From positions 26,796,541 to 26,860,540 of the forward strand of contig CM055094.1 of assembly GCA_029204225.1 (NCBI GenBank): a stretch of DNA of 64,000 nucleotides. Reading direction: 5' to 3'. Position 1 is the stretch's first letter. The number at the start of each line of letters is the position of its first letter. The notes under the pieces are model-generated. The model saw nothing but the letters and a program-made list of their open reading frames with translations. It was not told the DNA's origin and did not search any database. Below, one piece after another: positions 32,478 to 43,561 of the stretch. The position numbers and the translations under genes are program-made. The stretch comes from Diphasiastrum complanatum (lineage: Eukaryota; Streptophyta; Lycopodiopsida; Lycopodiales; Lycopodiaceae).

Positions 32478-32490
32478 TGGTATCAGAGCC
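32478..32490 (+). promoter_or_regulatory. Copia primer binding site
   Basis: TGGTATCAGAGCC follows GATTTCTTCAG. A mutated second copy, TGGTTTCAGAAC, lies 31 bp upstream (32447-32458), because the LTR end and primer site are tandemly duplicated. Confidence 0.8.
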
Positions 32491-32504
32491 TCGTTACTAA
32501 AACT

Positions 32505-33540
32505 ATGGCTTCCATCAACAACATCCAATCAAAGTTTTGCACAATACTTCAAGCAAACGGGTCAAACTTCCTTGTTTGGAAGGTAAAAACATCGCTCATC
32601 CTAAGAGGAGAAGCATTATGGCCATATGTTGACGGCACCGAAGAGATGCCAGCCAGCACATGCAAAGAACTTCGAGAATGGAAGGAGAAGAATGACAAAG
32701 TAGTAGTTGTCATCTCCGACCTCGCATCAATCTCCAACGCTAGAGAGATGTGGGACACACTCATCGCCAGATTTTAGACCAATTCACGCAATCAAATAAT
32801 GCATCTAGAAGATCAGCTTACCTACCTAAGATGGGATGGCAAGGATCTCACCTGCTTCATCAGGAAGATGAAGAACCTATTCCTATTGCTACACAATGCT
32901 GGAATAGAGCACACAATCTCACAAGAGAAATAGCTCAGCTATCTGCTACGTTCCCTACCAAGATCAGTCCAGATCACCCGGACTTTGCTAGCTAAAGATC
33001 CTGCTATGACCTTCGACAAGGCATTCATCAACATCAAGGAAGAAGTTGAAGCTAGAGAACACTACGACGACAGGAACGAGTATGATCAGGCTCTCTACTA
33101 TAACAAAGACCAGTCGAAAAAGAAACCTCAGTTTAAGAGAGAGTCAACAAGAAAGTAGGACTGAAGTCAACAGAAAGAGGGAGATCAGGAAGGAAGATGG
33201 AGAGGAAGTAGCAAGAACAAGCAGCAAGGCAACGACAAGAAGACATGCGTCAGATGCGGACGTGAAGGCCACACGGTGGGACAAATGTTGGCTGAATCCG
33301 AAAGTCGAATGTGTACATTCTCACAAGAAGAGTCATGTAGCCATGGATTATTATGAAAATCCAAGGAACAAGAAGACGCAGAGCAGAAAAGAAAGCATGA
33401 ATAACACATCATACGTAGAAGAGCTTGAATCTTCCAAGATGGCTGAAGAACGAGCTAGCAGAAATCCAACTGCTTATCTGTGCACTAATGTATGTGTTAC
33501 ATCACATTTTGATGTTCGAGACATAGTTCTTGACTCAGGA
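32505..33540 (+). pseudogene. Copia gag (UBN2-type) and protease start
   Basis: The ATG at 32505 opens a Copia gag: FLVWKVKTSLILRGEALWPY, then TNSRNQIMHLEDQL. In-frame TAG codons stand at 32775 and near 32929, and a frameshift follows. A zinc knuckle, CVRCGREGHTVGQM, has lost its last cysteine. The next frame (33046-33642) carries HVAMDYYENPRNKK and the protease site VLDSGATLHIVTTSQM at about 33529, with the catalytic DSG intact. Confidence 0.75.
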
Positions 33541-33624
33541 GCTACGTTGCACATTGTGACAACAAGCCAAATGATAGTTGACTTTCGACAAATATACACC
33601 TCCAGATATATCATTCTAGGAGAT

Positions 33625-34415
33625 TGTTGGATGTATTTCTAGTGAGTGCGGTGGCTAGATCTACTTACGGGTGTAGTATAGGGATGCAGAGATTCGTCCA
33701 CTTTTTAGATTTCTACAATAAGCTTCAACGAGAATATGGACATGAATGAGAGCACTAAGGCTTACCCAACTAGTGCCCGAAACGGAAATAAACTAGTTAG
33801 TAACAACAATAAAAATCCTTGCTAAGGCTTACCCAACTAGCAAGGTGACTAGACTAATCCTAGATTAACATCCGAAGGTTAATAAATGAGATTGCGGCTA
33901 ATACTAAACAAATAAGCAATAATGAACATGCCACAATAAAACTGATGAAAAGGAGGCAAGAGGAGGCCCGAGCACCTTCCCTCAAGCTATGCACCTTTCC
34001 AAGGGGAACACAAATGAAATAGAATATTTATTCTCCAAAATAGCGATCAAGATAGCTTAATCTCAAAAGTGTTATTTACAATGCAAATACCTCTCCTTTT
34101 ATGGCAAGGAGGGTCTTCCATAAGTGTCTACTAACTTATGGGACTAATATGTTCCTAGCCTTTTTAGAACTTCTAACTTAGGATTTAGAACTTCAATTTT
34201 CTTAACTTAGGACAGCTTAAGATAAAATATTTCTAATCTTAAGTTTACTAAGTCTAAGTTCTAAATCTAAGTTTAAGCTATTTTATTATTATTGAAGCTT
34301 CTACTCATACATGGCTTGAAGTTTATTGACAGGTACTCATACATGGTCTTACAAAACACATGCCACGGAGTTTTATTATTTTTTTATTTTCTCTGTGTTA
34401 GCACAATTGCTAACA
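33625..34415 (-). repeat. LTR of family B, copy 2
   Basis: This is the same LTR as 29462-30332, inserted into the Copia protease/integrase boundary at ILGD. Polypurine tract GAGGGGGATAA is at 34416-34426 on the minus strand, so this is a 3' LTR with the element body at higher coordinates. It has two hairpins with the shared loop (33752-33776 and 33817-33845). Confidence 0.78.
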
Positions 34416-34757
34416 TTATCCCCCTCCTTATTGAATTGGTGGTCCCACACCAATCGACGTCTTTTCGTTCTGGATTTTTTGTGCTTCTTGGAGGCGAGAC
34501 TGTTGCTGTCAGGATTGGTAGATGGTCGTCCCGATGCCCTCCATCATTTGCCACCGTAATTTGTTCAGGAAGGGCATGGGTTTGTAATAATGGAGCATAC
34601 CCTGGAGAAAGTTATGGGTTTTCCATAGCTCCACCATATCAACGTGCAGGGCGGAAGTAACTGCAGCGCGATAATAGAGCCTTGCAACGTTGATATGGTC
34701 GTCTTGCGTGCGCAAGGGTTTATTGATGTCAAGGACAATTGGGGATAACCCTCGATC

Positions 34758-35030
34758 TCAAAAACCTCTGAGCTTTGCAAGAAATGCCACCAGGCCGCAA
34801 TTATCCGCAAAATATCTGACATCGCGATCAAGATTGCCATGCTGCTTCTGGTAGAAGACTCGACAGTTGGTAACCATGTCTTCGGCTAAGTTGCCGGTAT
34901 CGACTCCTGTGAGCTTAGGCCAAAAGATTCTGTTCTTGACCTTGGTGGCAGGAAACGGTTCTCGCCTCGCTACTGGATAGTAATAAGGATTGGTGCGCAT
35001 GTATGAGGGAGCTTCGAGATACCGTGCCAT
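34758..35030 (-). pseudogene. Family B ORF, C-terminal part
   Basis: This is a 90-residue frame, LEAPSYMRTNPYYYPVARRE then FFATKV-like and IFWPKLTGVDTGNLAEDMVT. It continues in another frame (34840-34565). It is unrecognised. Aromatic and basic composition differs from the coiled-coil part. Confidence 0.4.
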
Positions 35031-35376
35031 TGAGGTCTTACTTTGCAGGAAGAGCTGATGGCGCTAGAGAGGTTGTGGATCCAGAAGTTTGACTATTGCT
35101 TTATGTGTTTGACACTGGTCCAAATCTGGCAGTATGTAGCCACCTCTCTCTTTCGTTGTTGGGTACTTCTTTGCAAACTCCTGAGAGACGTGCAACTCCT
35201 TGCTTGGTTCTTGCGTGATTCTGTGCCGGATGGTGGGGGCTTCAGAGGCAATCTCGTGTTCGGTTTGTGGATCGGGATCAGGAGATAGAGGAGGCAAGGG
35301 GTTAGCTTCTGCAATTCGTTGTGATTCAGGGAAAAAGTGTCGTGGAATGAAGGTGGGGTTAGTGGTGTCAAGGGGA

Positions 35377-36543
35377 TTAGAAGCGGTGGAAGAGAAAAGA
35401 AAATGTTGGGAGCTGGTAGCCCCAGAGCCCGATGGATTGGTTGGTGTTTGAGCTCCTTGCCCCAGGGGTTGGCTTTGCAATGCGGAGCCTTGAGTTGCAG
35501 GAGGAGGCTGTTGAAATCCTGCGCCATCTCCACCAATCATGAAATTGGGCGTGCTCTGCATGAACCGATGTTGTCGACTGGGCAGCAGCCTTTAAGCGTT
35601 CTTCCAGGGTGGCTATGTGTTGGTTTAGGGCCTCGACGGAAGCAATGTATGATTGTTGTAATTTTGAGTGTTGTTCCGTCGTGGCTTTCAGCTTTTGGGC
35701 CAGCGTTTGATAGGCCATCACTGGAGTGGCAGTTCCCTCACGGATAGCTGGTGGTGCAAAGTTGTTGAAGTCCACCATTTCCAACTGTTCCTTCATAGCG
35801 GAATGTGCTACTTGTGAATCTGTTACAACCTCATCCTTCTCGGCTTTGAGAGTATCAATGGTTTGCTGCATGTTGGATACCTTCAGTTGGAGCTGGTTCT
35901 GGAGATGGATTAGCATTTGCTGCTGTTGTTGATTGTAATTCATGAGGTTCTGGATCTGCAGCTGTTGTTGTTTGGTTTCCTCCTCCAGCCTTGTTTTTTC
36001 TTTCTGAAGGCCTGCCATAGCACCATCGTCGAATTGCCGCATAGTGTGTTGTCCCCCTAGGGTGCCGAATATATTGTATTGGAGCTCGTTCACCAACCAT
36101 ACCACCTTTTGGGCTGTAAGGGGTAGTTGCTCCCAAGGACCAATGTCAGGAAGATTGCGTGTGTAGTTAGGATACGGCATGGGGTTAAATGGTAGAAAAT
36201 TAGAAGCAGGGCTAGACGGAGGTGTAGGAAAGGTAGGGAGGGGTGATTGTGGATTGAGGGGTGGGGAGAGACTACGTGGCGGAGATTGTTGGATTGGGTT
36301 AGTGGTGACAGTGGTTGATGGGAGGGCAGTTAGTAAGTGTAAGGCAAAATCATCTACGTTGACTGTGGAGTCAAGTAGGGTGGAGATTTGTATAGTCGAG
36401 GGCTTTTGTGGAAGTGTGGAAGTGAAGCCCGTGTTGAGAGTTAGTGAGGGTGTGGAGGTGACAGTAAATGGTGGGGGTGGTGGTGGGATTGTGAGAGCAA
36501 GTGATGGAGAGGAGATTGCCTGTGTGGACGGAATCACGCCCAT
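35377..36543 (-). pseudogene. Family B ORF with Pro-rich and Gln-rich coiled-coil parts
   Basis: This is a 388-residue open frame. Residues 1-125 are Pro/Thr/Ser-rich. A short segment follows (LPLTAQKVVWLVNELQYNIF). Residues 180-330 are a long coiled coil rich in Gln and Glu (KEKTRLEEETKQQQLQIQN onward). A frameshift near 35560 moves the reading into the frame 35561-35064, which is Pro/Ser-rich and ends near 35064. Coiled-coil multimerisation would fit a capsid-like role; that is inference. Confidence 0.5.
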
Positions 36544-36839
36544 AGGATCAGAGCCAGAAGTTCTTGTCGTTCCGGTCTGCCTGCCTGCTGCTGCTACTGC
36601 TTGTCGGCGTTGTTGGACCTGGTGAAGTAAGGCTGCCTACTGCTCTAGGACCTCCTTTGGGACCTGAGATGGTTTAAGACTCCCTCCGGATTTAGCATAT
36701 TCTACCCCGATGTCGCTGCATAGAATGTCATGTGGGACATCTGCTTCTGTGCTGATTGCCTTTCCTTTCTACTTCTTAATAGGTGGGGCTGGTGAGACTG
36801 GTTCTGCTGTCGGTTGGGGGGTGGCTCATTTTTTTGTGC

Positions 36840-37580
36840 TTGGATAAACAACATCCAGCTTCTTGATGGCAGCAGCCGCCTTAGACCCCAATTGCTTAGT
36901 GACCAACATGTGGAGGAGATACCCACATTTGGTAGTTGATTTGCGGGCTTTCAGGGCTCCGCACAGCTTCTCCGCTACCTTCTCAGCCCACTTATAATTT
37001 TGAGTGGGGTCATCCATGGTGAGGGTTAGAGAGAAGAGATCGCTCGGTGGGATGCGATCCATCTTGGTGGTATGTACTGCGGCCATGGTGATGAGGATCT
37101 CTGAGGCGGCCCGTAGATGGGGATCCGTGATGAGTCGGATAGCAATCCCGTCGTTGGTTTGGGCAATGGTTTGCCGTCGTCTGTCAGAAGCTTGGTGAAG
37201 TACTTGGCATCATAGCTGGTGCCCTTGCCATGGATTGTCTCTCCAAGATTAGGAAAGCCAACACTCTGAAGATCCCTCGGAGAGACGTTGATAATAGAAT
37301 AACTGCCAGTCTTGGTTGTAAGCCGAAAAGTTTGGAACTCATCCGAATAGGTCGAGTAGGCTGCTCGGATTAGACTCTCGCTCTGCTGGTCCCGGAAAAG
37401 TGTTAGATCAAAGCCAAGGTTGGTGAGGATATCCTTGGCCAGTGTGAGCTGCTCGGTGTAATTCTTAAGAGAGATCATGATTATATCCCCTGAATAAGGA
37501 CGAGGGGGTTTACGGTGATGCAAGCTCAGTGCCTTAGAAACCATTTTTAAATCACCTTTGTCTTTTTTTGACTTTTTCAT
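36840..37580 (-). pseudogene. Family B ORF, N-terminal part, function unknown
   Basis: It starts MKKSKKDKGDLKMVSKALSL (basic). It then reads through IIMISLKNYTEQLTLAKDIL and, after a frameshift near 37150, AIRLITDPHLRAASEILI and DPTQNYKWAEKVAEKLCGAL. The last part with TKCGYLLHMLVTKQLGSKAA is helical and Lys-rich. It has the position of a gag but matches no gag family I know. It ends with PSTKK and a stop near 36829. Confidence 0.5.
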
Positions 37581-37587
37581 TGTCTTT

Positions 37588-37750
37588 TTAGTCTAAGGCA
37601 CCTTCGCCTTCTTCACTGCCTTCAGTCTAAGGCACCTTCGCCTTCTTCGCTGCCTTTAGTCTAGAGGCACCTTCGTGATTTACATACCTTAAGTCTAAGG
37701 GCACCTTCAGGATTTGCATACCTTCAATCTAAGGGCACCTTCGGGTTTTT
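37588..37750. repeat. Degenerate tandem repeat, about 42-47 bp, five units
   Basis: Units share TCTAAGG-CACCTTCG followed by CCTTCTTC-CTGCCTT or a TTTGCATACCTT variant. They lie just upstream (minus sense) of the family B ORF start. Confidence 0.75.
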
Positions 37751-38199
37751 CGGGTTTTTGCTACATTGGCAGACCGACATCGCCAACTTATCATCAACCC
37801 TAAAAAATTTGGAGAAACAAATATCCTAAGGGTGGTTACCAACTTTGTATAGATGCAAAACTGGAGTAAATGGCAGTTAAGACATAAGATATTTTTCTCT
37901 CGAACTTGTAAATATATATACTAGCTGAATCAAGCTATGTAAGTGTTAATTGAATTTCTCTTTCAATCAGAGTTTTATGTAGCCAGCGTTATCACGCTCA
38001 ACAAGCTAAAGTTATTACTTCAAGCCATTGTGCTCACTGTTGATATTAATCAGAGTGCAATTTTTGTCTCACTACTACGTCGTTCATTTGCGCATTCTGT
38101 ATGAATTCTTTTACTTGAATACTTCTGTTGTTAATTGTTGCATTTCCGTTACTACATGTCGCGCTCAAATCCTCAAGCTTCCGCTGCCGCTCACCCCCC

Positions 38200-39411
38200 C
38201 CACGGCTTTATCAGAGTGGGCATTTCAGTAATCTGCATTTCTACTGCGGATTATCAGTCTTGTTTCTATCAAGACGTCTTTCTAGCAAACGCGCAGCCAA
38301 CAGTATTCCGGCAGTCGTTGTGTCTACCAATGATCTCATTCAGCCAGAATGGATCCATCATCTAGTTCATCTCTCATTGACAAACTCGATGGAGATAACT
38401 ACCATCTATGGAAATTCAAGATGAAGGTTATACTTCTAGCCAGAGAATTGTGGGGCATCGTTGATGGCACATAGCTCAAACCAAAAGGTGATGCAGCCGT
38501 CATCACCAAGTGGAGACTAAGAGATGGCAAAGCATTTGCCATGATCACCCTCAATACTAAGGATACTCAAATCAGCCACATACGTGCTACTCAGATGACT
38601 AAGGATGCATGGGACATCCTAGCAACTCTCTACGACATTAGAGACGTTACATCCAAGCTTCATCTGAGGAGAAAATTTTTCACCCTCAGAATGTTTGACG
38701 CAGATAGTGTTTTGAGTCACCTCAACACATTCAAAAATCTTATGGAGCAGATGACTGCAACTGACTTAGTCATAGAAGATTCAGATGCACTCATGACTCT
38801 ATTGTCAAGTCTACCTAAAGCCTACAAAAATTGGGTAATGGCAATTTCTACCCAGGAGCACCTCACTCTATCAAGAGTAATTTCGTTGCTCCTACAAGAG
38901 GAGATCAGAAGATCATCATCCTCCTCAGGTTCAGGATTGGATCCTCAAGTTCTGTATTCAAAAAATCAGAAGTTTAGATCCAAGAGATCTACAAAGTCAG
39001 GGTCTACTAACAAGAAGAGCAACATGCAGTCAGGACCAAATTCCGGTTCAGGATCGAATTCAAGCTCTTAATCATTCCAGCCAATGCAGAAACTTTTCTA
39101 TAGATACTGTAAGAGAACTAGCCATAAAATCAAGGACTGCCAAACTTTGAAGTACAACAACGAAAAGAATAAGCCATTCCAACAACAAGCACATAGTGCT
39201 TCAACCAGTCACTCAAATCAGCAACAAGAAGAAGAAGATGAAGCAGCTTTCATGACCAAAGTCAAGGAACAACAGGATATCGATTCCTGGTATCTAGACT
39301 CTAGAGCAACTCAGAACATGACTCACCATCGTGACTAGTTCAAAGACTATAAATCATTCACCCACTCTTGAGTTGTGCAAAGGATTGCATCTGGTAAATC
39401 ATCGTTGATGT
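38200..39411 (+). pseudogene. Ty1/copia gag and protease start, three in-frame stops
   Basis: A degenerate primer site (TTATCAGAGTGGGC) lies at 38208. Gag begins with ATG 38349 (LIDKLDGDNYHLWKFKMK) and stays in one frame to 39338, with TAG 38472 and TAA 39069 internal and TAG 39336. It contains LHLRRKFFTLRM, LLSSLPKAYKNWVMAI, and a zinc knuckle FYRYCKRTSHKIKDC whose first cysteine is replaced. The protease start DSWYLDSRATQNMTHH has the catalytic DSG changed to DSR. Sequence breaks off near 39411 against a minus-strand gypsy fragment. Confidence 0.8.
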
Positions 39412-40293
39412 CTTGATCAGGGTTAGGAAGATTAGGGATTCGAGATAGATGATCTGCTAAAAAATGCTGAACTCCCTTACGAACCACAATCCTAAACTCA
39501 AATTCTCTCAATAATAGGATTCATCTAGTAATACGACCTGTGGTGCAGGTCTTGTTGATGAGATACAACAGTGCTTGATGATCAGTGAAGAACGCAAAGA
39601 TTTTTCCTAGTAGATAATGGCGAAACTTCTGAAACGCATATACCATTGCCAAGGCTTCGCGTTCGGTAGTGGTATAATTGACTTCAGCATGTATGAGTTG
39701 TCGACTAAGAAAACGAATTGGGTAATCTTTTTTGAATTTTCCCGGTTGGGTGAGCTCCAATGTGGACAAGATATCGGTTTCATTTGGCTCACTCAGGGAA
39801 AGAGTTATGGTTTGTGCAGAGCCTTTGTAGGGTGAATCACCAGTGGGCTCACGTTGAGCTTGGGGTGATTTGATTGTGACATCCTCAATCGTATAGTCCT
39901 TAAAGTATGCAGGAACATCATGAGCTAGAGATTCGAGGGGGGCCTTGCCTTTATCTTGCCGAGATGGTGCTTTTTTGGGGATGGGTGTAGGGCTAGAGAC
40001 AATCTCAAGAACTTCCCGAACAATTGTGAGGTTACTTGGCGGTTGAATTTGAAGTGGTTTTTTCATTTTCTCTTTCATAGTATGACTACGTAGTTGAGGT
40101 TTTGGTGGTGGAGAGACAGTTGGTATGTCATGGAGGATCTCGTCATCAATTTGAAATTAGGTAAATCTAGCTTTGGGGTACGTTTTTCAGTATGTGGAAC
40201 ATTATTTGCAAAAGCTCCGTTTAAATGAGCTCGTGCATGTGAAGATTCGGCAACATGAAAACGTGGTCGTTCATGTGGAGCTTCATAACGCAT
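39412..40293 (-). pseudogene. Ty3/gypsy RNase H fragment fused to a gag-like/linker ORF
   Basis: On the minus strand the frame 40078-39521 starts with a Pro/Lys-rich segment (MKEKMKKPLQIQPPSN). It ends in an RNase H: FLSRQLIHAEVNYTTTEREA, then YAFQKFRHYLLG and FTDHQALLYLINK. No RT palm motifs lie between, so the RT was deleted or the two parts come from different copies. Further 5' sequence reaches 40293. Confidence 0.65.
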
Positions 40294-40309
40294 GGGTTCC
40301 CATCTGTAG

Positions 40310-40474
<165 letters not shown>

Positions 40475-40480
40475 TTCGAA

Positions 40481-41028
40481 AGTAAAACTGACAGAGTGTT
40501 ATTAGGAAGGGTAGAAGGAGATCAAATACAAAGGAAATGGACCACTCTTATAGAGTTGAGAGGTGAGCCCCCTTCACTCTGATTGGCTACTGAAGTTCCA
40601 TCAGGATCACTATCTTGGCCGTCAATATCACTTTGTGTTTCTTGAGGTCAAGTTGTGTTTCCCAACTTAAGAACTTTACAAAAGCTAAGTTTAAAATACT
40701 TTATTGAATAATTGTGCTCCATGGCACTTATTTGCCTAAGGCCCAATGTTGGACTCACACACGCAAGATGCCAACTGGTCGCCTATTTCTAATATTTTTG
40801 ACTCTCTACGTTATTTATGTAGTGTTTGGGCTTATTGCATGGGCCTCTTGCCATATTCTAGAATACTCCATGTCATACCCATAATCAGACAACAGTTAGA
40901 GAAGGCACTGCAACTTAGTCCCAAAGATGTGAGTGCTTTAGAGCTCTAATCAGCCAAACATAGTTACCAACATGAAACTCTAGCATGACATTACTAAAGT
41001 TATGCCTTGAGATCTAATAAAACACTCA
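40481..41028. other. No gene recognised
   Basis: This is unassigned sequence between the GA tract and the direct repeats. A TGTTGGACTCACACACGC phrase at 40748 recurs loosely at 51522 (GTTGGACTTACACACAC), hinting at a shared unidentified repeat. Confidence 0.35.
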
Positions 41029-41414
41029 TGCAATAGAAGTTGGAGCGTAAAGTCTAAATAAAAGCACATAGTCTTTGATAATTATTTCTAAGTCTTCCAT
41101 TGGGAGATTCTTGAGCCATCATGCATGTGGCACTCCACTATTGAGAGCATAATTTTTAGTTTCAAGTTCCCGAAGTGTTTACAAATTAGGGTTTTCACCA
41201 TCATAAACTCAATCACATTGATCAAAGAGCTACCTGAAATGGAATGCCAATAAAAACAACAAAAGACATCCAACAAGGCCCAAAAAATATCAAAGATAGT
41301 AGGATGTACTTAAATAGTTGTATTTTTTTTGTGTTTTTGTCCATCTTTACTTTCCTATCTTGTAAATTAACTATCTACATGGGTGTGCTAGTCTAGCTAC
41401 TTCATTGTATCTCA
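41029..41414. repeat. Direct repeat, left copy (386 bp)
   Basis: It starts TGCAATAGAAGTTGGAGCG and ends ATTGTATCTCA, so the boundaries are TG...CA. It matches 41689-42071 with perhaps one difference in ten bases. Confidence 0.85.
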
Positions 41415-41688
41415 GTTGATAAATGGAAATCATGGAACATCAATGTGTGCAAGTTCCATGCAATGTGAAACTGTGCACAATTTCATTTCAGATGATAGGA
41501 TCGTTCAATTGCCAAAACATGACCCCAACACTACTGGAACTATCGATCAAACAATAGTAGCAATAGAGCTCCAAAATTTGTATGTATTGAGAACAAACCA
41601 TTACAAGAGCTCAACTTTAGATTCATATCTATACAAACAAGAGCTATTTCGAGTGTATGTTAATATGGTTCTGATTATTCACCACTCT

Positions 41689-42071
41689 TGCAATACAAGT
41701 TGTAGCGTAGAGTCTAAATAAAAGCACATAGTCTTTGACAATTCTTTCTCATCCTTCCGTTGGGGGATTCTTGAGCCATCATGAATGGCACACCACTATT
41801 GAGAACATAGTTTTTAGTTTCGAGTACCCAACGTGTTTGCAAATTAAGATTTTCACCCTCATAAAATCAATGACAATGATCAAAGAGCTACCTGAAATGG
41901 AATTCTCATAAAAATATTAAAAGACGTCCAACAAGGCCCAAAAAATATCAAACATAATAGTATGTACATGAATAGTTGGGGATTTTGTTTTGTTTTGTCC
42001 ATCTTTACTTTCCTATCTTGTAATTAACTATCTACATGGATGTGCTAGTGTAGCTACTTCATTGTATCTCA
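41689..42071. repeat. Direct repeat, right copy (383 bp)
   Basis: It starts TGCAATACAAGTTGTAGCG and ends ATTGTATCTCA. The 274 bp between the copies (41415-41688) hold an open frame without motifs and no clear primer site or polypurine tract. Confidence 0.85.
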
Positions 42072-42189
42072 TTCTGTATTGTGGATGATAAATTCTTGTT
42101 TTGTTTTTGTTAATCATGCTATCACAGTCATGAATAATCTTTAGCACAAGCACTCATACTACTAGTTTTTAAAACTAACACACAACCAA

Positions 42190-42430
42190 AATTGGCACTT
42201 CCACCCGTGGCTCTACCATGCCAAGATATTTTGGCGCTCATTTTTAAAATTTTGGTTTTAAAGAAAATTTGCGTGGCAGTGCCACTGTGAAAAGAAAAAT
42301 TTCTTGTTGGACCCCACCTCCAGCCTGGATTTCACCAGCAGGGTCCCCGGAAAATTTTTGGCATGGATGTGCCACCACGCAAAAGATAAATGTCAAAATT
42401 TTGGAAGTATTGGCGTGGCAAAATGCCCAT
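42190..42430. mobile_element. Possible MITE with imperfect inverted ends
   Basis: The left side contains CATGCCAAGATATTTTGGCG and AAAATTTTGG. The complement of the right side contains CACGCCAATACTTCC and AAAATTTTG in the same order. Short GTGGCA/TGCCAC repeats occur inside. Exact ends and target duplication are not resolved. Confidence 0.3.
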
Positions 42431-43200
42431 ATGTGTAGTTGTGCTAGGAACTAGATCTTTGAAATTTTTTATGCTACAGTTCTAGAAGGGTTTAAGGGAG
42501 CAGATGAATTTGAAAGAGAAGGTCTCCAAGCCATTCTTTAGGTGGGATCAATACCATCTACACAAGCACCAACAATAGCTATAATAATTAGTTCTCTTTA
42601 TTCTGGTGACATTTTGGGCAGGATTTAAGTGTTCCAATGGATAAAATCAAGGTCCATAACCCAATTGGCCGACCATTTATCAACCATTCAGTTGGACGAT
42701 AACAGTGGATTTCAATCAAGCCCTCTAGGCTTATTCACATGAGTACATGTTTTCACCAAATCCGACAGTTGGCAATCAACTATTTTTGCAAAGGATTTGA
42801 CTAAGTTGACGTCAGTACATGCAAGATGGGACAATTGTCTACCTCTGTTTTGATCCAAACATTCCAATGGCGTCCGATAGAGTTCAGGAATAGTTGCCTA
42901 TAGCCTATCATGCCGCGATGCTAGGTGGATCCTGGGAATCCAAATTCATTGCGTGGACAAGTTCAAATTGGATATCCAACGTGTATAAGTGCTTTTTTTC
43001 GCACAAGACCGATTTCAATACGGCGCGCTTGGAATTTATGGAAAAAGTGCAGTATCACTTAATAAAGGTCCGAACCAAAGCCCAAAAAACTAGATTGTGC
43101 ATGTGTTGATGCACTTTTGGACTTTGCTGCATTGTTGGCATCATGTAAAGTACTTGCACACTAGAGAAGAGCTTTTTTTAAAGCATTGGCTTGATTATTG
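42431..43200. other. No gene recognised
   Basis: A 71-codon open frame at 42894-43109 (MLGGSWESKFIAWTSSNWIS) has no family I can name. The rest is unassigned. Confidence 0.35.
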
Positions 43201-43561
43201 TATTTCTTCATTATCCTTCTTGAGTTGAAAATATTTTAGTCTGGTGGAGTTGTCAATGCCTTCCATTTGTCTAAACATTCATCAACAAGAATAGGATTGT
43301 GATGCATCATGATTTTCATTTGAAGTTTCAGTGAAAATAACAAATGCAAGTTTTTTTTTTTTTGGGTTGTTTCATTTCGATCCTAATTCGACAATGTTTG
43401 ATGTGAGGTCTCAATTCATCTGCAATATTTGCATAATAGTGTGTTGTGGGCTGTTGATGTCCATCATTTGATTGCTTTCTTTGATGAGAAGAACTTTGAT
43501 GTTTTGAATTCTTTTTGTTATGATGTTTTTTTTTTTGCAAAACAAAGCAACTAAAGTGTCA

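Larger units (their letters stand above)
32000..33624 (+). mobile_element. Ty1/copia element, 5' part (LTR end, primer site, gag, protease)
   Basis: The LTR start is uncertain (somewhere near 32000). A tRNA-Met primer site lies at 32478-32490. Gag starts at 32505 and the protease follows to 33624, where the family B LTR cuts the element off. Frame and stop details are given under gag. No integrase or RT remains here. Confidence 0.75.
34416..37590 (-). mobile_element. Interior of family B element with non-pol ORFs
   Basis: About 3.2 kb of minus-strand coding-like sequence contains no RT, integrase, RNase H or protease that I can recognise. The 5' LTR and primer site are missing; the body ends near a tandem repeat at 37588-37750. 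The frames are listed separately. Confidence 0.6.
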
